64,000 bases of DNA, from positions 17,380,413-17,444,412 of the forward strand of contig OY804589.1 of assembly GCA_963680875.1 (NCBI GenBank), read 5' to 3'. Origin of the DNA: Bathymodiolus brooksi (taxonomy: Eukaryota; Mollusca; Bivalvia; Mytilida; Modiolidae). A program made the position numbers and the translations under genes. Shown one piece after another: positions 1 through 8,382 of this stretch. The notes beneath the pieces were generated by a model. It ran no database searches. It worked only from the letters and a program-made list of their open reading frames with translations, and was not told the DNA's origin. Positions within the stretch are counted from its first letter, which is position 1, and each line of letters starts with the position of its first letter.

Positions 1-331
1 GTTCACTTTCCTGAAATCGTACAGACACTTCATTGGAGATTGTTGTCTTTATTTTAATGAAAATATCGGTAATATTTTGAACACAAAATTCATGAAATAT
101 TTAAGGAATTGGATACATATAATAGATCAGTACATATCAAACTGTTAAATCTTAACTCCGTCAATGATTGATTGTAAAATAATGTTGTTGTTTTAAATAA
201 CTATTATATTATAATTGTATTTATATTGATATTATTTTATGGAAGACGCGACTGTTGAACTTTAAAGAGAAAAGAAATAGAAACATTTTTATGGATATTA
301 TACAAATATAGCCTTCCATTGTGGTCAATGC

Positions 332-412
332 ATGGATTTATAGACCTATAAATATACATGGACCGGGGACTAAGTCCAAGGTCGATATATATTGTTAGGT
401 CTATAAATCCAT
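332..412. repeat. Short inverted repeat (hairpin)
   Basis: The 16-base arm atggatttatagacct at 332-347 is matched by its exact reverse complement at 397-412. The 49-base loop contains ggaccggggactaagtcc, which is itself partly self-complementary. A MITE remnant or a cruciform-forming site is possible. No coding signal overlaps it. The first 330 bases of the window are AT-rich and hold nothing else I can support. Confidence 0.7.
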
Positions 413-460
413 TTATCATATACTTAGTATTAATATGATAGTTTTTGAATATGTGTAACG

Positions 461-566
461 ACCGGAAGTAAACTAGCCATAGCTTCACCCCCAGACTGAT
501 AACCCATATCAGGGACGTCTAGTGCAAAAATCCATAATCGTGCGTCTCGCGCAAGTTACTTCCGGT
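461..566. repeat. MITE-like 106-bp inverted-repeat unit
   Basis: The 11-base end accggaagtaa (461-471) is repeated as its exact reverse complement at 556-566, enclosing an 84-bp interior with no reading frame. Perfect short terminal inverted repeats around a small non-coding core suggest a miniature element, but I see no clear target-site duplication. From 567 to about 748 nothing else is recognisable. Confidence 0.45.
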
Positions 567-829
567 ATTTCCGGCGTTGTCTGTTTACAAACATTAACTG
601 ACATACAAAGATGAGCAAGAGATAGGGGTCTCATCACAGTTCACGAAAAATACTTTTTACCAATCACATTTTACGGGAAGTAATTATGATGATCACACTT
701 ATATGAAATATGAATCCAAACGTAAGTTGTTAAAAGTACGTTTTATGGTTGTTGTTTTACACTTCTTGCTTCCCTACTAATCGTGTTACCTATGAACCGT
801 CCACGATTATCCGTCGATTGGTGATATTA

Positions 830-1222
830 ATGATGTACGATTCCTTTTGTTTTTTCAATAAAAAAACATCCAGTGCCATCAGTTACCACCTAGAAAAGAC
901 GTGTTGTAAAAACACACACAGAGAGCAAATTTCCAGTCAGCAGTTTGATATTAGGTCTACCATCAGAGAAAAACATGGATGGGTGATAGAGAAAAATATG
1001 TTGTCTGTTAACTGGATGAACCAGCAGCCTACATCTGAGGCACGGATGTTGCTCATTTGTTGTGGGTGTAAAACAAACTGCGCCACAAAACGTTGTTCTT
1101 GTATTTCACAAGAATTATCATGCACAGATGGCTGCAGATGCTCTGATATTTGTCAAGACACGAATCAAAGAGAGTCTCTATCAGAAAGAGATAGTGAAAG
1201 TGACAATGAGGAAGAAGATTAA
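830..1222 (+). CDS. Possible terminal exon or fragment, CXC (Tesmin/TSO1-like) cysteine-rich motif
   Basis: An open frame runs from about 749 to the TAA at 1220-1222. The first in-frame ATG is at 830, but the true 5' end may be a splice acceptor. Counting residues from base 749, cysteines lie at 105, 107, 111, 116, 118, 125, 129, 131 and 135 (bases 1061-1153). This gives CxC-x3-C-x4-CxC-x6-C-x3-CxC-x3-C, close to the CXC/CRC repeat that binds zinc and DNA in Tesmin/TSO1 proteins. Before it come HGWVIEKNMLSVNWM and a linker; after it comes an acidic tail ending DNEEED. Many metazoan proteins of unknown function, some transposon-linked, end with a tryptophan-containing segment followed by such a cysteine cluster. 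No upstream exons were identified, so gene and pseudogene remain equally possible. Confidence 0.4.
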   Translation: MMYDSFCFFNKKTSSAISYHLEKTCCKNTHREQISSQQFDIRSTIREKHGWVIEKNMLSVNWMNQQPTSEARMLLICCGCKTNCATKRCSCISQELSCTDGCRCSDICQDTNQRESLSERDSESDNEEED

Positions 1223-1904
1223 AACGTGAAATTATAGTTCGCTGAAAAAGTACTGATTGTGCCGAATTATGAACCAAGCCAGCAGTAAGACCATTATGAC
1301 ATGGTACTTTTTTCTACGATTTTTCTATTGGATTTGAGAACTATTTCAAAACTGTGGTATTTTTTGTTTTGTTTTTCATTTTATTCCTGGATGAAAGTAA
1401 ATATTTCAATTGAATATTATTTGAAAAATTTGGACGAACTATTACGACATGTTCCTATTGTGATTTGCTGCCACTCCCACGCTATAGGAATTTGAGTGTA
1501 TTTAATTTTGAATCGGTTAAACTGCAAATGTCTTCGCAGACATGCCAATTGCTTTAAAAAAAAGATTTACTGATAGGTCTAGCAGCGCTTGGATGGTGTA
1601 ATCATCAGCTATAAAGAAAGCTTATTTTGGCTTAAAGGCGACAGGTGATGTCCATCTTGGTCCAAGTAGAGTAGGGACAATCACATGATAGCAATGTAAG
1701 AAGGGAATTTAACCCTTGCAAAATAGATTTAATATTTAATATGAAGAGATTCGACGATTCATTCACTTATATTATTATGCACGTTGGGATTAAATTATTG
1801 ACCAGACTAAACTTGGATTATTTCTATTGACGTTTAAGAATTGTTTTTATCTTCGTTAGTTCAAGTATTTCCACAGACAACTTTGTTTTGGTCACAGGTA
1901 CTCT
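1223..1904. other. Non-coding stretch, nothing recognised
   Basis: AT-rich sequence without a convincing open frame, RNA gene or repeat that I can name. If the upstream cysteine-rich frame is a real terminal exon, part of this would be its 3' untranslated region, but I see no AATAAA shortly after its stop codon. Confidence 0.5.
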
Positions 1905-1990
1905 CTGAAGTACAGACAACACAATGGCCTAAAGAACAAAAGGACAAACGAAGACTTACAAAAACTATGCAGAAAACTAAAGATCAAATA
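1905..1990 (-). mobile_element. Dispersed retroelement-tail fragment
   Basis: On the minus strand this reads ctttagttttctgcatag, then cgtttgtccttttgttc, then ggccattgtgttgtctgta. The same order of motifs occurs in the copies at 4405-4636, 21405-21560, 59490-59715 and 62085-62290. It is an interior piece without the head (gtggagcagg). Beyond it, 1991-2703 holds only a short CT run near 2160 and no supported gene. Confidence 0.6.
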
Positions 1991-2703
1991 TCACGATAAT
2001 AATAATAATGCTATGGAAACAACAAGGCGCAACTTAACAACTATTCTCGTGTCTTTGTTCTGTGATGGATGGCCTGTCAGTCTCGTTTGGAACCGACTTT
2101 CCATTTTGGCGGAATTTGCTGCGATGAAATAGAACTGTCTATCAAAGACATCGTGCATATCTCTCTCTCTCTAACACCCATTAGCGTCTGATTTCCAAAA
2201 TTAATTGTTTCATATAGATATCAATTTATTAGATATGGTCTGTTATATTAGACTTATACAGTAGAACATTAATTTTACAAGACAGAAGTGGACATTTAAT
2301 TCGTCCATTAATAAGGTTTAGCAGTACATATTGAGGAATTGTCAATAGTCTGAGAAAAATGATTGGTATATACAGACAGCCCTATCCCTAAGGCAAAGGA
2401 TTGTTGTTATTCTACATCAACTGCTATCACTCAATCCACACCGTTTATATATACAGTCAAACCTGTATTAAGAGGTCACCTTTGGGACAAAGAATAAGTG
2501 GAATTATAAGACAGGTTAACTTTTGAAAGAGGTTCAATTCATATGAAGCTTTCTGTGACAGAACAAGACAAATGCGACCTTTTAATATAGATGACTGCTT
2601 AATAGAGCTGACCACATGGGCGGGTTTGACTGTATCTTTATTCTCATAAAGGCAGCGTATAGCATTGGGACAGAGATAGAACAATAAAATTAAAATAACA
2701 GCA

Positions 2704-3006
2704 TCTATTTACAATGATTGATTGATTGATTTTTTTGTATTTAACGCCACTTTCAGCAATATTTCAGCTATATCATGGCGACCAGTTTTAGTGGTGAAAG
2801 AAGCCGGAGTACCCGGAGAGAACCACCGACCCTGGACAAACAACTGGTAAGCTTTATCACTTGTGGCTGCGAGTCGAGTGCACCCTTTTTAGTAATTTAC
2901 AAAGCCGGGCGCGAATCCACGCCGTATAGGTGATCGGCTTGTATGAGTTGCTAGGTAATCCAACTACCTAACTCACTGAGCCACCCGGGCCCTTTCTATT
3001 TACAAT
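2704..3006 (-). mobile_element. tRNA-derived SINE with 12-bp target-site duplication
   Basis: The minus-strand SINE body is 2716-2994. It begins with a tRNA-like head (gggcccgggtggctcagtga, A-box-like) and has a B-box-like segment around the gattcgcgcc motif. A conserved body follows (ggtcggtggttctctccggg, then gatatagctgaaatattgct, then gtggcgttaaa), ending in a tail of AATC repeats, seen as tgattgattgatt on the plus strand. The sequence tctatttacaat occurs exactly on both sides (2704-2715 and 2995-3006), a clear target-site duplication from retroposition. It is closely similar to the copy at 4846-5128. Confidence 0.9.
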
Positions 3007-3940
3007 ATAGACACCAATAGTGATAATTGTTTTATTATAATACTTTTCACAAACATTCTAAATTAACAAACCAGCCAACCAAATATTTCCTAACATACAA
3101 TTGTGCCAATAGGTTTAATCCGAATCTCTATCAAACAGATTCTAAGTATCCTACATCAACCACTATCACCACAGCTTGTATTGCTGGTCAACATTTCACA
3201 GCCACAATATGTTGGTTTGAGAGCACTCCACGTTGAATGACATAATACTCCCTTAAATCACTTTTAAAAAGTAAATAAGAACTATGCACAATCTCATATA
3301 GGAACGATAGTACTGGTCAAGAAATAAATCTATCATTTACACGAATTAGACTTTGATGATATTTAAAAGTATAAAAGCGTGTGTTCTTACAATAGAACAC
3401 AGTTTAATTGGCAAACTTAATCAAATAAATTGATCCAGACTTCATATTTTTGTACATTAATCAAAATAATTGATTTTATGTTACGTATTAATATTGTATA
3501 TGTTTTATTTTACGGAGATAATGTATTTTTATATATGATTTCGTGTCCAGTTTTGCCATTTATATGTGAGCTGTAATGTAATTTTAAAAGCTTAACCTAC
3601 AATGACATGGGAGGTAGGTGATATACTACCAGGTGGTGTGATCTTAATTGTTTTACAGACACACAATTATATCTTCAGATACATAATTCATTATAAGATA
3701 AAGGGTCAAATATACGCGGTCGATACCTCTACTGGTGGACTGTTAGTCTTGGAAGGTGTCTTTCACCTAGTTGTCAGTGTTTCGGGACTGACTTGGTTTA
3801 TTTGATAAATCTATTATTGAAATTTACAGGTTCTAAATAATGTACAATGTGTGACGTAAAATTGTTTTTGACATTTGCTTCACTGGATTTGGTACTGCTT
3901 TGACAACTATTTTACCTATTTTGTTCCAGTATTGTGATAA
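3007..3940. other. Non-coding AT-rich stretch
   Basis: No RNA gene or repeat is recognisable. Short open frames (for example 3602-3805) have no motif, no repeated support and no splice context, and are expected by chance at this composition. Confidence 0.5.
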
Positions 3941-4340
3941 ATACTGTTATAGTGACAGCCGGAACCTTTGAGCCGTAATGAAAGCGGGAGGTTTGGCGCT
4001 TTAAAATCTGATTCAACCCAACATTTCTTTAGAAATGCCTGTACCAAGTCAGGGTCATTACGGTTTTCACAGTTTTCCGGTTGTTGACTGATTTTGTCTG
4101 TTTATCTGTTTATATACTTATGAGTTTTGACTTTCCCTTTGTAAGATTGTTCGGAGTTCGGTAATTTTGTTATTACCCTTATTTACCAAACCTAAGGTTC
4201 GCCTCCCTCATGCATATAAGGCTTTCCAGTCTATCGACATTGAGCGTACCTGGTGAAGGTTATTCCAGAAACGCGTCGTGTGTACTTAATTTGATCTATG
4301 ATGTTATTTTATGTAGGGAAAAATGTTAACAATATATAGA
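3941..4340 (+). mobile_element. Probable dispersed repeat containing 'cctgtaccaagtcaggg'
   Basis: The segment has the order gaaagcgggaggtttggcgc, then aaatgcctgtaccaagtcag, then tttaccaaacc, then gacattgagcg, then ttccagaaacgcgtcg. From memory this resembles an abundant non-coding repeat or element end in bivalve genomes. Within this window it occurs once, so the call rests on recognition rather than on internal repetition. It may be the end of a larger retroelement. No intact frame crosses it. Confidence 0.4.
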
Positions 4341-4404
4341 AGTGATTGAAACATTATGTATTAATAAGTAAAAGTATAACTTCCTTTTACATATTAATAA
4401 CTTA

Positions 4405-4636
4405 TCATCGGGTTTGTGACAAGAGTAACACGACAGGTGCCACATGTGGAGCAGGAACTGCTTACCCTTCCGGAGCACCTGATTTCACCCCCGGTTTTAG
4501 TGGCGCTTGTGTTACACAATCTTTGGTGTTCTGTGTGATGATTTTAGTTCGTTGTTTGTCCTTTTGTTCTTTTGTGGTCATTGTGTTGTCTGTCCTTCTT
4601 CGATTTACGGATTATGATTACTTCATTGGTATCATC
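4405..4636 (+). mobile_element. Dispersed retroelement 3'-tail copy
   Basis: It contains the head (taacacgacaggtgccacat, gtggagcaggaactgcttac, ccttccggagcacctgattt), the middle (agtggcgcttgtgttacaca, ttgtttgtccttttgttc) and the end (tgttgtctgtccttcttcga, tttacggattatgattac, attggtatc). The same order follows the decayed reverse-transcriptase fragment at 58.9-59.4 kb, so I read this as a 3' untranslated tail that has lost its coding part. Its middle and end align with the 80-bp satellite monomer on the minus strand. From 4637 to 4834 nothing further is recognised. Confidence 0.7.
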
Positions 4637-4834
4637 AAACACGTCTTACTCCAGATATTCAAAACGACCATTTATAAAAATCACTATGACCTGAATGTAT
4701 GCCTTTCTCTTTGGCTCGCTGTGGATAGTAAAGCAGCACAATTGAAATAACTACATGTGCACTTGATATTAAGTCGATAACAGACCATGCATTACGTATT
4801 ATGTTAACAGTGATGTATAACTTGCATGGTATTG

Positions 4835-5139
4835 TCATTAACAAGGAAGGGCGCGGGTGGCTCAATGAGTTAGGTAGTTGGATTACCTAACAACTCATAC
4901 AAGCCTATCACCAATACGGTGTGGGTTCGCGCCAGGCTTTGTAAATTACAAAAAGGTGCACTCGACTCGCAGCCGCAAGTGATAAAGTTTACCAGTTGCT
5001 TGCCCATGGTCGGTGGTTCTTTCCGGGTACTCCAGCTACTTCCATCACTAAAACTGGTCGCCATGATATAGCTGGAATATTGCTGAAAGTGGTGTTAAAC
5101 ACCAAAAATCAATCAATCAATCAATCAATCATTAACAAG
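4835..5139 (+). mobile_element. tRNA-derived SINE with 11-bp target-site duplication
   Basis: The SINE body (4846-5128) starts with gcgcgggtggctcaatgagt (A-box-like). It contains gggttcgcgcc (B-box-like) and the conserved core (ggtcggtggttctttccggg, then gatatagctggaatattgct, then gtggtgttaaa), and ends in (AATC)n. The flanks share tcattaacaag (4835-4845 and 5129-5139); the last bases of the tail overlap the duplication, so the boundary is ambiguous by a few bases. It is the same family as 2716-2994 in the opposite orientation, and both retain pol III promoter-like boxes. Confidence 0.9.
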
Positions 5140-5399
5140 TCATCCAGTTATTTACTTACATCTTTCTTCTAACCACCATGACACACAAATCAACAGACTA
5201 CAAGCAATGCGTAATTATTGCGAACTAAATGAAATAATCGAGAAAAAAAATGTGGAAAGTTGAACACAACACGACAGATCGGGTGCTGTAAAGCCACACG
5301 ACATAGTGGTGGTATTTTAATTAATTCATTTGTTGTCAATATTGTCGGCTATGCAAAATGAATAATTCAATGCTATCTTTGAAAAAGAAGCAGCAACCT

Positions 5400-5465
5400 A
5401 TATTGGGGGTGGGTGGGATTTGTTGGACATTGGGTATTTTGGTGGGTGGGATTTGTTGGGAATTG
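5400..5465 (+). repeat. G-rich duplicated segment, possible G-quadruplex
   Basis: The run gggggtgggtgggatttgtt is followed after about 20 bases by ggtgggtgggatttgttggg, giving at least six tracts of three or more G within 66 bases. The duplicated core is gtgggtgggatttgttgg. The neighbouring open frame on the minus strand (5336-5845) includes this duplication but has no recognisable domain and is not called as a gene. Confidence 0.5.
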
Positions 5466-5879
5466 GAGGTTCGCCGATATATGGTAAATATGCAAAATAT
5501 TAAAACAACATTATAAAGTTGTAAAACAAAATGAATGTAATATAGATGAATTGTTGACATTGTACCAAAAGTTTTTTTCCGAATGAAACTGAATGTTAAA
5601 ATATTAAGATTCAGTCCACTCACCGGGGCCGCTAAGATAATTTTTGAGCCCCCAGGGCAAAAGGAAACTTGACCCCCTCCTCCAATTCTCCAAATAATGA
5701 TACGCAAACTAAGTCCACCACGGTGTGTCATAAGCAAGGAATCAGTACAACAAAAATGAATTGATGAATTATGACTTATAAAACAGGTTTCTACTTGTTT
5801 ATTTGTCTGGACCCTTAATAATAGCTCATGGTCCCCGGCTGACACCCCCTCCCCCCCATCTCAGTGGGCCTGCCATTCA

Positions 5880-6135
5880 CGATAACATATTTGAATATTG
5901 ATAGTATAGCGATTATCCTTATAGTTAAATTTCGATCAATTATTATTAAATTATCAATACAGGTATACATTAGGAACTGTAAATTTTAAAACTTAAATTG
6001 TGTAATTTTATGATATTAGATCGCAGTTGTTAAACTATAATTCTTGGCAGCATAGCGACTGTCCTTGATAACTTATAATCAAATTACAATCATATATAAT
6101 TAAAATATCAATGCATGTATATATTGAGCTCTGAC
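5880..6135. repeat. Two diverged direct repeats of about 155 bp
   Basis: A segment around 5900-5975 (atagcgattatccttatagt, then attaaattatcaatacaggt, then atacatt) recurs in diverged form around 6050-6128 (atagcgactgtccttgataa, then attaaaatatcaatgcatgt, then atatatt). The copies are AT-rich and clearly old. From 6136 to 7166 there is otherwise only AT-rich DNA, including a T-rich run near 6750-6800, with no supported gene. Confidence 0.45.
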
Positions 6136-7167
6136 AATCTACGAAATCATCAAATTATTCAGTCATAACTGTTAGACTGTTTGATCTGTACATCAATAGC
6201 ATGTGTTGTGGATTAATCGTCTCTGAGGATATCATCCGGCCACAATTCAATGTTTCGACACTGAGCAGGTTTATAAGATTTATTTATTAGTGAAATTTAC
6301 AGTTCCTACATAATGTAATTATAAATATAACTAGGCTTCATCTTATTAGGCATAAATAATCTAATAACATATAATAATATAACAAGAACAATTCACCTTG
6401 CAACGCCCACAAAATGTGTTTACCAAACAAGAATCACTCCGGTCTCCAAGCACGAGATACTGATTTATTTGCAGCCCTAATGGCGACATGAGTATCTGAT
6501 TTGTCACATACAACAGTATCATGAGTGTTATTTCCGCTGTGGATACATTATATCATATTTTGATAGCCCGGGTTCCTTATGAGATCCTTGGCGAAAGATG
6601 TTACATGCTAATAATAATTTGTCGGATATTAACAAAATAGGAAATAAAACAAATGAGGGTTTGTGCTGACAATGTTGTCTTTGTGGTGATATTCCGAGGA
6701 TGGGTCTTTGCTCATGGACAGTTGACCCTTGGAAAATGATAAGCGTAATATTCTTTTTTTTTCCGGGATTTCTTTCGTTTTTTTTTTACTTTTTATTTTG
6801 TTTTTGCATAATGTTAATCAGAAGAAAAACTAACGACATTTAATTCCCAAAATAACTTGTTCTGAAGACATTAATATGGCACACCTGTTAATATTTCCTT
6901 AATCCCCTGTTAAATTGATAACAAGGATATTCAATATGCGATATTATTTCCTATATAGTATAAAGTAATTAAACATTATTATATTGTTACATGTATATAC
7001 TTAATTATCTTACAAAAAGCCATTGACACACCTAGGGCGGACATATTGATTATTTCATAGCTTGTAATAGTTAAAAATAGATTAGGGAGATCAACTAAAA
7101 ACACATACAAACAAAAAACAGCCACATGAACATAATTAGGTAATAGTATGAACACTAAATTATATAT

Positions 7168-7292
7168 GGCGGCCGTGGTGGCCGTGATCGAATGATAGTT
7201 GGATTTACAACTACCTATGCAATCAGTACCTATCACAACTGACGTTGTGAAGTCGAATTCCCGCTCATTGCGAGGTGTACTCAATATATGGT
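7168..7292 (+). mobile_element. Truncated SINE head (second SINE type)
   Basis: The piece runs ggcggccgtggtggccgtga, then ggatttacaactacctatgc, then aggtgtactcaata. It parallels the head of the SINE at 8045-8308 (ggacgtcgtggtcgtgatcg, then ggatttacaactacctgtgt, then aggtgtactcaata). The conserved core and AATC tail seen in the other copies are missing, so it is a 3'-truncated or interrupted copy. From 7293 to 7655 there is no supported feature. Confidence 0.6.
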
Positions 7293-7653
7293 CAACAATT
7301 CCATCAGCAAAAACGAACAATTACCTTTCACCTGAAGTCATTAAACACACCAAAAAACCACGACACATGACGATGGATATCCAGATCCTGGCTTGGGAGA
7401 GTAAACAAATATGGTGGAGTCAAACTGGATAATGCGAACACAACCCTCCACCCCACCCCATCTCAAGTTATTTTTACACAGCTCCGTAAACAGATCCGGG
7501 TCGAAGGACACTAGGACCACCTCTGCTAAGACAGTTAAATAATTTTTACAGTAAATAGCGAATAATTTGTCAAAACATATTTTAGAATTTCTCATTGTCT
7601 ACCAAGAAAACCCTTCTGTCTATTCTTTGAAATCAAAAATTATTTTCGGCCTG

Positions 7654-7655
<2 letters not shown>

Positions 7656-7688
<33 letters not shown>

Positions 7689-8044
7689 TGGTCAAGTGGT
7701 CTAGGGCGCTGGACGTAAGGCTAAGCGAATGGTGCTGCAGTGTATCAATGGTGTGGGTTCAAATCCCGTTGAGGGAAGAACAAAAATTTGGCAGCTCTAA
7801 AATCTAATTCTAACACTGTTTGGTTTAATTTTTAGACGTATATAGCTCTAAAATCTAATTCTAACACTGTTTGGTTTAATATTCAGACGTATATTTTAGA
7901 GCTGTCAAATTTTTGTTCTTCCCTCGACGGGATTTGAACCCACACCATTGTTACACTGCAGCACCATTCGCTTAGCCTTACGTCCAGCGCCCTAGACCAC
8001 TCGACTACATCCACTCCCTATATATATATATATATATATATATA
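7656..8044. repeat. Foldback element: inverted pair of tRNA-Leu-like heads between (TA)n tracts
   Basis: The left arm (about 7685-7803, plus) and right arm (about 7893-8011, minus) are near-exact reverse complements of roughly 118 bp. Each arm carries a class-II tRNA-like sequence with an A-box-like ggtcaagtggtctagggcgc, an anticodon-region-like ctggacgtaaggct and a B-box-like gggttcaaatccc. The layout resembles tRNA-Leu but the acceptor stem is not convincing, so these are tRNA-derived SINE heads rather than functional tRNAs. The ~90-bp loop holds a short direct repeat (agctctaaaatctaattcta twice, at about 7792 and 7845). Pure TA runs flank both ends (7656-7684 and 8019-8044). Confidence 0.75.
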
Positions 8045-8315
8045 CCAATAGCATGTCCGGGGACGTCGTGGTCGTGATCGTATAGGATTTACAACTACCT
8101 GTGTATTCAGTGCCTTTCATCACTAACGTTGCGAGTTCGAACCATGTCCATGCAGAGGTGTACTCAATACAACATTATGTGAAAAGTTTGTCAGTGTGCT
8201 TCCGGCAGGTCGGTGGTTTTCTCCGGTTTCCTCCACCAATAAAACGGACCGCTACGATATAATTGAAATATTATTGCAAGTGGCGTTAAATATCCATAAT
8301 CCAAACCTCAATAGC
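8045..8315 (+). mobile_element. Older SINE copy with core domain
   Basis: The head (ggacgtcgtggtcgtgatcg), a B-box-like gcgagttcgaacc, and the core (ggtcggtggttttctccggt, then acgatataattgaaatatta, then gtggcgttaaata) identify the same core as the 2716-2994 and 4846-5128 SINEs, joined to a different head. The AATC tail is degraded (ccataatcc). A possible short target-site duplication caatagc lies at 8046-8052 and 8309-8315. It abuts the right (TA)n tract of the foldback element. Confidence 0.7.
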
Positions 8316-8382
8316 GTAACATTTGTTCGAGAACATGGTTGTACATACATATATGTATACAATCGTTTAGGAGCTACATGTA

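Noticed and set aside
4346..4750. 134-codon plus-strand ORF with hydrophobic segments
   Set aside because: It lies across the dispersed retroelement tail; the same tail elsewhere does not keep the frame.
5336..5845. 169-codon minus-strand ORF
   Set aside because: No domain, contains a local G-rich duplication, and is not supported by any neighbouring coding signal.
7685..8011. Functional tRNA-Leu genes
   Set aside because: A- and B-box-like and anticodon-region sequence is present, but the acceptor stem and variable arm do not fold convincingly and both copies continue into SINE-like sequence.
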